DNA of 64,000 nt from Tumebacillus avium (GTDB lineage Bacteria > Bacillota > Bacilli > Tumebacillales > Tumebacillaceae), in NCBI RefSeq assembly GCF_002162355.1, contig NZ_CP021434.1, positions 5,185,769 through 5,249,768 on the forward strand, given 5' to 3'. Positions 29,982 through 38,243 of the stretch are shown here, in pieces. Under the pieces are notes generated by a model. That model worked only from the letters and a program-made list of their open reading frames with translations. It did not search any database and had not been told where the DNA came from. Positions within the stretch are counted from its first letter, which is position 1. Every line of letters begins with the position of its first letter. A program made the position numbers and the translations under genes.

Positions 29982-32366
29982 CTACGCTCGCACGGCCATA
30001 TGCTCGGCGAGCCATTGTCTCATAGTGTCGGAAGAAGCGGAAAGCAGCAGATCGCCAACATGTTTCAGCGCCTGCACACGCTTCTCTTGCTCCTGATAGT
30101 GCTGCGATTCTGTCAAGGCGCGCTTCGGAGCGTCCATTATCACATAATACGTGTCATCTTGGTGATTCGCAAACCCTAATTCGGTAAAAACTTTCAGAAT
30201 GTGTGTCAGACTCACCGGATTCAAGGGGCCTTGCATGACCGACAAGAGCTGCTCGACCGTCCCCTGCCCCTGTTGACGCAGCACGCGAAAGACGTATGCA
30301 AACGCCTCGCGCTCCGGCAGCCCGTCGAACATCGCCTGCCGCAGCCAGTTCTGATCGCTGTCCCCTTGGATGAAATGAATCCGCTGGGTGGGGATCAGCG
30401 CTTGCAGTGAATTGACAAACGTTTCGATGTGCGCAGGCAGATCGTAGTAGACGACATTTTCGGTCGGCTCGTCTTCGCCTGCGACGTGACGCCATTCGCC
30501 TGAGAGTTCCACATGGTAGAGGCGGTATTTGCCCTCATTCCAAGGATACCCAAACAGGCGTTTTTCGATCTCTTCCACGTTGTTTTTTTGGAAGCAAAGC
30601 ACCGTCAATTCTTCTTTGCGCACTTCCAGCCAGGCGAACTTGTCACGGCAGCCGCGCGAGTCGAACGACTGCAGCGGGCTTGGTCTCCAATCGCCAAGCA
30701 CCATCTGCAGGCTCTGCCGTCCGCGCCACTCGTTGACGGCGAGCTCGCCGGCCAGATCGATCGACGCCAAGGCGTCCAACAGATGCTGCTCTTCGCTTCG
30801 GCGAAAGGCGATGCAGTCGAGCTGACGTCCGTTTTGCCGCACCCGCAGCTGCAGATGCGCGGCGTCTTTGCCGACCACCCGCGTGCTTTCCAGCGCCAGC
30901 CCCCGCACGGCAAAGCGCGGCGACGGATTGCCAAAGCCAAACGGCGCCAAAGCCTGGATCTGCTCGACGAGGCGCAAGTCGACGTCGCGGAGGTCAACCT
31001 CCATGTCGATGTCGAGCGCGGGCGTCATGTCCGCTTCGGTCAGCACTTCCGCGGCGATCTCGTTGAGGCGTGCGCGCAGTTCATCGAGTCGGTCCTCTTG
31101 CAGGGACAAGCCCGCTGCCATCTTGTGCCCGCCGTAGTGGTCGAGCAGATCGGCGCAGCGGGTCAGCGCCGCATAGAGGTCAAAGCCTGCGATGCTCCGG
31201 GCCGAGGCCTTGCACTTCTCATCGCTGATCGAAAAGACGAGCGTCGGGCGGTGGTAGCGCTCGACGATGCGCGAGGCGACGATGCCGATCACGCCTTCGT
31301 TCCAGCCGCGGCTGGCGACGACAAGCACGCGCCCGTCCAGCCAGTGCCGGTTGGCTTCGATCAGCTCCGCCGCTTCCTCAAAGATCGTCTCACAGAGCGC
31401 CTGGCGCTCCTGGTTGCGATCCTCCAGAAACTGCGCCAGTTCGCCCGCCTTAACCGGGTCCTCCGTGGTCAAAAGTTCCACCGCGTAGGTCGCCGAATCG
31501 AGCCGTCCGCTGGCATTGATGCGCGGGCCAAAGGAAAAGCCGATGTGCCCGGCGGTGATCTTCTTCTCCGTCAGCCCCGCCGCTTCGATCAGCGCCTTGA
31601 TGCCCATGCGCGGCGACTCGTTCATCTTCTCCAAGCCAAACAAGGTGATCAGGCGGTTCTCGTCCTGCAGCGGGGCCAAGTCGGCCACCGTGCCCAAGGC
31701 CGCCAGATCCAAAAATTCATCGGGCAGCCGCCCGTATAACGCCTGCACCAGCTTGAGCACAACGCCAACACCGGCCAGCATCGAGTCCGGATAGGTGCAA
31801 CCCGGCTGCTTCGGGTTCAAGATCGCATAAGCGTCCGGCAGCACTTCAGGCGGCGTATGGTGGTCGGTGACGATCAGGTCCAGTCCAAGCGAGTTGGCCA
31901 GCGCCACCTGCTCGACCGCCGAGATCCCGTTGTCGACGGTGATCACCAGTCCATAGCCTTTTTCCTTCGCCTGCTCGATCGCCGGACCGTTCAGGCCGTA
32001 CCCTTCCGAAAAGCGGTCGGGGATATAATAATCGACTTGGGCGCCCAACTCCCGCAAGGCGAGATACAAGATCGATGTGGCGGTCGCGCCGTCCGCATCG
32101 TAGTCGCCGTAGACCATCACCTGTTCCTGCGCGTCGATCGCCCGGCGAATCCGCTCCACCGTCTTGTCCATATCTTTCATCAAAAAAGGATCGTAAAAGC
32201 CGCTGAGACCTGGGTACAAAAAACGCTGTGCTGTCTCTGTCGACCGAATGCCGCGGCGCCACAGAAGTTTCGCCAGAATCGGTGGCACGCCCAGCGCTTC
32301 CGCCAACTTCTGCACATCTGTATCTGCCGCCTCCGACACGACCCAGCGTTTCGTCTGTTGCATCAT
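29982..32366 (-). CDS. recJ: Single-stranded-DNA exonuclease RecJ
   Basis: The 794-residue protein has the DHH phosphoesterase motifs YGDYDADGATATSILY (residues about 86-101) and VTDHHTPPE (about 165). DHHA1 (GGHKMAAGLSL) and OB-fold segments follow, then the extra C-terminal region of about 200 residues found in Firmicutes RecJ. It degrades 5'-ended single strands in recombination and mismatch repair. It starts the recJ-apt-relA-dtd cluster, after a terminator that follows secF. Confidence 0.95.
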   Translation of the reverse strand: MMQQTKRWVVSEAADTDVQKLAEALGVPPILAKLLWRRGIRSTETAQRFLYPGLSGFYDPFLMKDMDKTVERIRRAIDAQEQVMVYGDYDADGATATSILYLALRELGAQVDYYIPDRFSEGYGLNGPAIEQAKEKGYGLVITVDNGISAVEQVALANSLGLDLIVTDHHTPPEVLPDAYAILNPKQPGCTYPDSMLAGVGVVLKLVQALYGRLPDEFLDLAALGTVADLAPLQDENRLITLFGLEKMNESPRMGIKALIEAAGLTEKKITAGHIGFSFGPRINASGRLDSATYAVELLTTEDPVKAGELAQFLEDRNQERQALCETIFEEAAELIEANRHWLDGRVLVVASRGWNEGVIGIVASRIVERYHRPTLVFSISDEKCKASARSIAGFDLYAALTRCADLLDHYGGHKMAAGLSLQEDRLDELRARLNEIAAEVLTEADMTPALDIDMEVDLRDVDLRLVEQIQALAPFGFGNPSPRFAVRGLALESTRVVGKDAAHLQLRVRQNGRQLDCIAFRRSEEQHLLDALASIDLAGELAVNEWRGRQSLQMVLGDWRPSPLQSFDSRGCRDKFAWLEVRKEELTVLCFQKNNVEEIEKRLFGYPWNEGKYRLYHVELSGEWRHVAGEDEPTENVVYYDLPAHIETFVNSLQALIPTQRIHFIQGDSDQNWLRQAMFDGLPEREAFAYVFRVLRQQGQGTVEQLLSVMQGPLNPVSLTHILKVFTELGFANHQDDTYYVIMDAPKRALTESQHYQEQEKRVQALKHVGDLLLSASSDTMRQWLAEHMAVRA

Positions 32367-32417
32367 TAAAAATCCTCTCTATATGACGATATACATAATT
32401 TTTATTATAGCAAGAAA

Positions 32418-32457
32418 GCCGCCGGGTTCTCCACCCTGCGGCTTTCTTTTTCGGAAT
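32418..32457 (-). terminator. Terminator between secF and recJ
   Basis: AGAAAGCCGC pairs with GCGGCTTTCT. The T-tail is better on the plus strand (TTTTT), but the minus strand also has TTTCTT, so it can end the secDF transcript. Confidence 0.6.
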
Positions 32458-32461
32458 AAAA

Positions 32462-33337
32462 CTATGCTTTTTTCAGTTCGCGGCTCTTCCAGGCCACCCA
32501 GAGCTGGGAAGCGATAAAGATGGAGGAGTACGCGCCGGTCACCAGACCGATCAGCAGCGCCAGCGAGAAATGCTTGATCGCAGCGCCGCCGAGCAGATAC
32601 AGCATGCCCGCCGAGAACACCACGGTGAGGACGGTGTTGATCGAGCGTGCCATCGTCTGCCAGATCGAGTCGTTGACGAGATTCTCAAGATCGGATACGG
32701 TCTTGACCTTGTAGTGCTTGAGGTTCTCGCGGATCCGGTCGAAAATGACGATCGTATCGTGGATCGAGTAGCCGACGATCGTCAGGATCGCCGCGATAAA
32801 CGTGATGTCGATCTCGAAGCGGAACAAAGCAAAGATCGAGACAACGACGAGGACAACCTGCAGGACAGAAATGACGCCGGCGATCGCAAAGCGGTATTCA
32901 AAGCGAACCGCCATGTACAGGATGATCCCAAGCGATGCGTACAAGATCGCGTAAATCGCTTTTTCAGCCAGTTCGCGCGCCACAACCGGGTCGATCGAGG
33001 AGATCTGCGGGGCGGCGTTCTTGTAGTTCTTGTTCAGGTACTCGTTGATCTGGTTCTCTTCTTCCGGCGTGATCTTCTTGGCGATCCGCACGACCGCGCC
33101 GTAGTTCTCAATCTCTTGCACAGCCGAAACTTCAATCGTCTTGAGATTAGCTTCGAACTTCTCGGTAATTTCCTTTTCCGTGAACGCTTGTCCAACGTTA
33201 AACTGCACGCGGGAGCCGGCTTCGAAGTCGGTGCCGAGGTTCAGGCCCATCAGGAGCATGATCAGGATGCCGGCGATCGAGATCAGAATGGAGAAGCCGA
33301 AGTACCATTTGCGGTTCTTTACGATATCAAATTTCAC
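32462..33337 (-). CDS. secF: Protein translocase subunit SecF
   Basis: The 291-residue membrane protein has six helices, a periplasmic-type loop between helices 1 and 2, and the SecF motif DTIVIFDRIREN. With SecD it uses the proton motive force to help pull proteins through SecYEG. GTG 33337 overlaps the secD stop as GTGA and has GGGAGGGG upstream, so translation is coupled. Here SecD and SecF are separate proteins, whereas Bacillus subtilis has a fused SecDF. Confidence 0.93.
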   Translation of the reverse strand: MKFDIVKNRKWYFGFSILISIAGILIMLLMGLNLGTDFEAGSRVQFNVGQAFTEKEITEKFEANLKTIEVSAVQEIENYGAVVRIAKKITPEEENQINEYLNKNYKNAAPQISSIDPVVARELAEKAIYAILYASLGIILYMAVRFEYRFAIAGVISVLQVVLVVVSIFALFRFEIDITFIAAILTIVGYSIHDTIVIFDRIRENLKHYKVKTVSDLENLVNDSIWQTMARSINTVLTVVFSAGMLYLLGGAAIKHFSLALLIGLVTGAYSSIFIASQLWVAWKSRELKKA

Positions 33338-34578
33338 TTCGCAGCCCCTCCCTTCGCTTCTCTCGACGCGCCGTACCACCATTTGTTTTTAATGATGTTG
33401 GAGCGGACGAGCAGTTGCATCAGCAGGCGGGAGATCAGCACGGCGGTGATGAACGTCGCCAGAACGGAGATGATGTGCGCCACTGCAAAGCTCTTGATCT
33501 GGCCGGTGCCGAACCAGTACATCAGGATACCGGCGATGATCGAGGTGATGTTGGCGTCGATGATCGTCGGCATCGAGCGCTTCTGACCCATGATGACGGC
33601 AGACAGCGTCGATTTGCCATTGCGGAATTCGTCTTTCATCCGCTCGGTGGCGATGATGTTTACGTCGACCGCCATACCGATACCAAGCACAAGCGCCGCC
33701 AGACCCGGCAGGGTCAGCGTGATGCCCATGAAGTTGACAGTCGCAAACAGCAAGTATGCGTACATGACCAGCGCGATCATCGCGATCAGGCCCGGAAGAC
33801 GGTACCAGACCACCATGAACACAAAGATCAGGATAAACGCGATGCCGCCGGCCATCATCGTCATGTCGAGCGAGCCTTCGCCCAGAGACGGAGATACGCC
33901 GAAGGAGGAGATCTCTTTCAGCGGGAACGGCAGGGAGCCTGCGTTGAGCAGGTTCGCCAGCTCAGTCGCTTCTTTTACGTCCTCTTGGCCGTTGATGACC
34001 GCCTTGCCATCATAGATGACGACTTGAATGGTCGGTGCGGTGATGATCTTGCCGTCCAGCTCGATCGCAACCGGCTGGCCGAGATAGTCTTCCGTGATTT
34101 TCTTGAACTTGTCCGGATCTTTAAACTCGACCGCCACCTGCGGAGCGCCGGTGTTCTGGTCGGAAACATACTTCGCATTCGGCTTCAGGTCTTTACCTGT
34201 TGCCAGCACCGTGGTGCCATCGGGAGCCAGGAAGCGGAGCTGTGCGGTCTGCACGAGCAGTTTCTTCGCTTCACTCTGATCAAACACGCCCGCGAGTTGC
34301 ACGCGGATGCGGTTCGCCCCTTCTTTTTGGATGTTCGGCTCGGAGACGCCTTCTTTGTCGATCCGGCGCTCGATCGCTTTGATCGTCGAGATGACGCCTT
34401 CATCCGTTACTTTTTCCCCTTCGGGTGAATCTTGCACTTCATACAGAACGTCAAAGCCGCCTTGCAGATCGAGTCCGAGCGTTATGCCTTTCCAGATTCC
34501 CTGATAAGTCGGAACCGCGAGGGCAAAAAACAGGACCACGATCAAAAGGAAGCCAACGAAACGACTCCACTTGATCAT
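33334..34578 (-). CDS. secD: Protein translocase subunit SecD
   Basis: The 414-residue protein has the N-terminal LGLDLQGGFDVLYEV motif, a large extracellular domain (about 60-230) and six helices. It also carries LPGLAALVLGIGMAVDVN and the ERMKDEFRNGKS segment in the C-terminal half. It works with SecF next to SecYEG. The next gene, secF, overlaps by 4 bp. Confidence 0.94.
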   Translation of the reverse strand: MIKWSRFVGFLLIVVLFFALAVPTYQGIWKGITLGLDLQGGFDVLYEVQDSPEGEKVTDEGVISTIKAIERRIDKEGVSEPNIQKEGANRIRVQLAGVFDQSEAKKLLVQTAQLRFLAPDGTTVLATGKDLKPNAKYVSDQNTGAPQVAVEFKDPDKFKKITEDYLGQPVAIELDGKIITAPTIQVVIYDGKAVINGQEDVKEATELANLLNAGSLPFPLKEISSFGVSPSLGEGSLDMTMMAGGIAFILIFVFMVVWYRLPGLIAMIALVMYAYLLFATVNFMGITLTLPGLAALVLGIGMAVDVNIIATERMKDEFRNGKSTLSAVIMGQKRSMPTIIDANITSIIAGILMYWFGTGQIKSFAVAHIISVLATFITAVLISRLLMQLLVRSNIIKNKWWYGASREAKGGAAK

Positions 34579-34664
34579 GACAATCCTCCTAAATAGTCGT
34601 TGAATTAGCTCATCTTAGTATATCTCCTAAGCTATTAATAGGTCAATGAAGAAAGGATCCCAGC

Positions 34665-34693
34665 AAAAAGGGGCCTACAGAATGTCGGCCCCG
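34665..34693 (-). terminator. Terminator of the HD-domain gene
   Basis: GGGGCC (34670-34675) and GGCCCC (34687-34692) pair. The stem includes the stop codon of the HD gene and the minus strand continues TTTTT. Confidence 0.7.
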
Positions 34694-35364
34694 TTAATGT
34701 TTAATCGAAAGCGGGCATCCAGCATTTTCGCGGCCCGTTGGCACATCAGCATGCGCTCCATAAATATTTCAAAATACTCCATCACCGATGAAATCGTATT
34801 GTCGATCTCGATCTTAAGCGTCACTTCGCGCGGCTCCGCGCTCACATGGAGGAACGAAGACGTTGCGGCGTAGTTGACCCGGTCGTGAATATCGAACTGC
34901 GACACGTCGCGCCGTCTGACCCGCGTGCGGTGCACGTCCGACTTGTCGGCGAGGATCAGCGCCGCCGCGATCGTGTTGACCGCTTCGCCGTACTGCTCCT
35001 CATGGTTGCCGACCGCACCGACGATACAGGCGACTTCATCATACGGCATCCCGATGCCTTCTAAGATATGAAAACACATGATCGCGCCGGCCTTGCCATG
35101 GTCATGACGCCCGGTGATGTTCCCGATGTCGTGAATGTATCCGGCGATCGCCGCCAGTTCCCGTTCACGCTCCGAGTAGCCGAGCAACTCCATCACGTTC
35201 TCCGCGATGTTGGAAACCAACGTTACATGGCGGAAACCATGTTCGGTAAAGCCCATCGCTTTTAAAAATTTGTCGGCCGACACGATATACTGCTGAATCT
35301 GCGGCAACTGCTTGATCTCAGCCAGCGTGATTCGCTTGTTCGTTTTGGTTGGCGTTTCCTGCAT
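34675..35364 (-). CDS. HD-domain phosphohydrolase
   Basis: The 229-residue cytosolic protein has an HD domain at about residues 38-165. H and HD residues lie in EHGFRH and AGYIHDIGN, and further metal ligands in GAVGNHEEQYG. Such enzymes hydrolyse phosphate esters, often nucleotides; the substrate is unknown. The RVRRRDVSQFDIHDRVNYAA stretch is conserved in a Firmicutes family found next to secDF or comN. It lies 68 bp downstream of comN. Confidence 0.85.
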   Translation of the reverse strand: MQETPTKTNKRITLAEIKQLPQIQQYIVSADKFLKAMGFTEHGFRHVTLVSNIAENVMELLGYSERERELAAIAGYIHDIGNITGRHDHGKAGAIMCFHILEGIGMPYDEVACIVGAVGNHEEQYGEAVNTIAAALILADKSDVHRTRVRRRDVSQFDIHDRVNYAATSSFLHVSAEPREVTLKIEIDNTISSVMEYFEIFMERMLMCQRAAKMLDARFRLNINGADIL

Positions 35365-35432
35365 CCGTTCTGAGCCCTCCCATCGTGCTGTCAGTGTCCC
35401 GACTATTGTGCGCGGTGGGAGGATTTTCTATG

Positions 35433-35690
35433 CTATTCGCCTTTCAAGGTGCGGACCATCAGCCAGTTCATGAAAGCGTGCGCCTTCAGCGACAAGACAT
35501 CGTTGACAAGCTGGTGCAAGGGAGGAAGGCCGCGCTTGTATTTGCCGGACACACACTCCCATACGTCCTCGCCGGTCACCTGTTCGTAGCCGTGCAGATT
35601 CAGCTCTTCCGCCTTGCTGATGCAAAGCTTGCGCACAACCTCATTTAATTCCGCTTCATCCATGGCAGGCGCTGTGTGCTCTTCATTCAT
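35433..35690 (-). CDS. comN: ComN-type post-transcriptional regulator
   Basis: The 85-residue protein matches the ComN/YrzD family (LNLHGYEQVTGEDVWECV, then LPPLHQLVNDVLSLKAHAFM). In Bacillus subtilis ComN affects the comE mRNA and binds DivIVA at poles. Its place between spoVB and the secDF region is conserved. ATG 35690 has GGAGGAGGG upstream. Confidence 0.85.
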   Translation of the reverse strand: MNEEHTAPAMDEAELNEVVRKLCISKAEELNLHGYEQVTGEDVWECVSGKYKRGLPPLHQLVNDVLSLKAHAFMNWLMVRTLKGE

Positions 35691-35841
35691 CTTTGCGCCC
35701 TCCTCCCACTTATTCTGTAAATTTAACTGCTTGCACCATTTCGTGAAAGGGTCCCCTAAATCCTCTTTTTGGACTACTCCCTGCATGTCCGGCATAGAAG
35801 TGAAGAAGAAGACAACCTGTACGGAGAAGGAGAGGGACCTT

Positions 35842-37425
35842 TTGAGCAAACAATCCTTTTTAAAAGGAGCAGTCATCCTCGTCGCAGCCAGTCTCGTGAC
35901 CCGCGTCCTCGGTTTTGTCTACAAGATCTTCCTCTCCAGGCTGATCGGCGCCGAGGGCATTGGTTTGTTTTATACGGTTTTTCCGATCTTGATGTTCTTG
36001 ATCACCTTGACTACAGCCGGTCTGCCGATCGCGATTTCCAAGCTGGTCGCCGAAGCGCTGGTCGACGAAGACACGCGGCGGGTCAAGCGGATCGTCACCG
36101 TCTCGATGAAGGCGGTGATCACGCTGTCGGTCATCTTTACCGCGCTGATGCTGGTCCTGGCGCCGTGGATCACCGCCAACGTCCTGACCGACCCCCGCGC
36201 CTATTATACCTTGCTCGCCATGGCGCCGATCATCGTGATCATCGCCATCTCTTCGATCCTGCGCGGCTACTTCCAAGGGCTGCAAAACATGACGCCCAAC
36301 GCCGTCGCCTCGATTTTCGAACAGGTCGCCCGCATCGGCGCGGTGCTGGTCTTTGCCACCTATCTGCTGCCGTACGGCCTTGAATATGCAGCAGCAGGCG
36401 CGATGATCGGCATGGTGATCGGGGAGCTGGTCGGCCTGCTCTATCTGGTCTATACGTACTACTCGCGCTATTCCTTGCGCAAAATGCCTCAGGTCGCTCC
36501 CAACAAGCCGCCGGAGCCGTTTCGCAAAATGCTGTCCTCGGTGCTGGAGATCGCCATGCCGGTCACCTTGTCGCGCATCGTCGGTTCCATCGCCTACACG
36601 TTGGAGCCGATTCTCGTCACCCGCTGCCTGGTGATGACCGGGCTGTCGGCTGCGGTGGCGACCACACTGTACGGGCAGTACTCGGGGATGGCGATTTCGC
36701 TGTTGGTGCTGCCGACCGTCTTCACCTACTCGCTGCAGACCACTTTGGTTCCATCGATTTCGGAAGCGGTGGCGGCCGGTGATCAACTGGTCGTGCAGCG
36801 CCGCCTGTACCAAGCGTTTCGCTTGACCGCGCTGATCGGCTTCCCAACTTCGGCGATCCTCACCTTGTATGCGACCGAACTGTCCCATGCGATTTTTAAT
36901 GACAAAGCGGTGGGCCCGATCCTCGCGATCATGGCGCCGGTCGGCTTCCTGCTCTATTTGCAAGGGCCGCTCTCCGGGATTTTGCAAGGGTTGAACCGGG
37001 CCGGTGTGGCGATGCGCAACTCGATCATCGGCTCGATCCTGAAGCTTGGGATCATCTACTACCTCGTCTCCAATCCCGCGTACGGCATCGCAGGCGTTGC
37101 CTGGTCGGTCGTCATCTCGGTCACCGTCGTGACCATCCTGCACTTCCTGTCGGTGACGCGCTTGCTCGGCTTCTACGTCAATCTCGTCGAGACGGTGAAA
37201 ATTCTCATCGCCACATCGCTGCTCAGCGTCTGGCTGCTCGAGTTCCGCAACTTCTCGCAGCTGAACGACGTCTGGCTGATCACCTACGGCACGATCTCCG
37301 GATTCGCCTTGTATTTCTTCGTGCTGAACATGATGGGCGTGGTGACGTTGCACACCGTCTCCAGACTGCCGAAAGTAGGCAAGCCGCTGGCCGGCATCTT
37401 GCGGCTCGTTCCCTTTTTGCGCTAA
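35842..37425 (+). CDS. spoVB: SpoVB-like lipid flippase of the MVF family
   Basis: The 527-residue polytopic protein has about 14 helices and the polysaccharide-export/MurJ-type fold. It opens SFLKGAVILVAASLVTRVLG, then FVYKIFLSRLIGAEGIGLF. In spore-formers SpoVB is needed for cortex synthesis and probably moves lipid-linked precursors. The start is TTG 35842, five bases after AGGAGAGGG; the frame is open upstream but would add poor sequence. It is divergent from comN and convergent with the DUF421 gene, sharing a terminator. Confidence 0.9.
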   Translation: MSKQSFLKGAVILVAASLVTRVLGFVYKIFLSRLIGAEGIGLFYTVFPILMFLITLTTAGLPIAISKLVAEALVDEDTRRVKRIVTVSMKAVITLSVIFTALMLVLAPWITANVLTDPRAYYTLLAMAPIIVIIAISSILRGYFQGLQNMTPNAVASIFEQVARIGAVLVFATYLLPYGLEYAAAGAMIGMVIGELVGLLYLVYTYYSRYSLRKMPQVAPNKPPEPFRKMLSSVLEIAMPVTLSRIVGSIAYTLEPILVTRCLVMTGLSAAVATTLYGQYSGMAISLLVLPTVFTYSLQTTLVPSISEAVAAGDQLVVQRRLYQAFRLTALIGFPTSAILTLYATELSHAIFNDKAVGPILAIMAPVGFLLYLQGPLSGILQGLNRAGVAMRNSIIGSILKLGIIYYLVSNPAYGIAGVAWSVVISVTVVTILHFLSVTRLLGFYVNLVETVKILIATSLLSVWLLEFRNFSQLNDVWLITYGTISGFALYFFVLNMMGVVTLHTVSRLPKVGKPLAGILRLVPFLR

Positions 37426-37427
37426 CG

Positions 37428-37458
37428 AAAAACCGTCTCAGCAGCTGAGACGGTTTTT
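37428..37458. terminator. Bidirectional terminator of spoVB and the DUF421 gene
   Basis: AAACCGTCTCAG pairs with CTGAGACGGTTT; A and T runs on both sides. Confidence 0.88.
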
Positions 37459-37459
37459 G

Positions 37460-38146
37460 TCATTTGTCATCATAGGTGTCCACATAGATCTGGCCCTGGT
37501 TGTCGATCGAGCAGTAAAACACTTTTTTAAACTCACGGAGCCCGGCTTTTTGCAGCTCGTTTTTCAGCCAAAAGCGGGTCTTCCCGATCTTCTCCAAGTT
37601 CTCATCCATCACATATCCGTCCACGATCAGCGGCAAGGGCAGCCCGGTGCGCGGCACGGCAAGCCCGATGTCCTCGGCAGTCAGCGGCCGCTTCTCCGCT
37701 TTCGGGAACACGCTGAGCTTGCCAGTCGTCTCCAGAATGGCAAATTCCACATCGGAGACGGACGCCACATTTTTATCGCGCAGTTGCGTCATCAGGTCGC
37801 TGAGCGAATAGCGGGTGCGGCGCATCTCGTCATCGCGGATCTTGCCGTTGGCGATGAGCAGTGTCGGCCGCCCGTCGACGAGATTGCGCAGCGAGATCGA
37901 TTTTAAAGTCAGCCACGACATGCCGATCTGCAGCAACACCAGCGTGCCGATGATCAGCATCCCTTCACCGATCGTGATCTCATGGTCCATCAGCGCCGTC
38001 GCCGACACTTCGGCGATCATGATCGAAATGACCAAGTCAAAGATCGAGAGTTTGCCGATCTCCCGCTTCCCCATCAGGCGCATCGAGGCGAGGGTTACAA
38101 AGTAGAACAAGGTGATGCGCAAGAGAAGCCCCCAGAAATGTTCCAC
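37460..38146 (-). CDS. DUF421 (YetF-type) membrane protein
   Basis: The 228-residue protein has three N-terminal helices, the MRLMGKREIGKLSIFDLVI motif (residues about 20-40) and a cytosolic DUF421 domain. It corresponds to YrbG/YetF proteins of Bacillus, some linked to spore germination or envelope functions, with no firm biochemical role. GTG 38146 follows AGGAGGG by seven bases. Its position beside spoVB and yrzE is conserved. Confidence 0.87.
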   Translation of the reverse strand: MEHFWGLLLRITLFYFVTLASMRLMGKREIGKLSIFDLVISIMIAEVSATALMDHEITIGEGMLIIGTLVLLQIGMSWLTLKSISLRNLVDGRPTLLIANGKIRDDEMRRTRYSLSDLMTQLRDKNVASVSDVEFAILETTGKLSVFPKAEKRPLTAEDIGLAVPRTGLPLPLIVDGYVMDENLEKIGKTRFWLKNELQKAGLREFKKVFYCSIDNQGQIYVDTYDDK

Positions 38147-38206
38147 CCCTGTTCCCTCCTTTCGTACACATCGTTCACACATCCTGTCTTTGCTAGTATG
38201 AACAAA

Positions 38207-38243
38207 AGCATCCCCTCCATACCCGGAGGGGATGCTTTTTATG
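38207..38243 (-). terminator. Terminator of the GGDEF gene
   Basis: GCATCCCCTCC pairs with GGAGGGGATGC around a 6-base loop; TTTTG follows on the minus strand. Confidence 0.8.

Noticed and set aside
35860..37353. Long minus-strand frame opposite spoVB
   Set aside because: It is charged, low-complexity translation of the reverse of a transmembrane protein, an artefact of GC-rich codon use.
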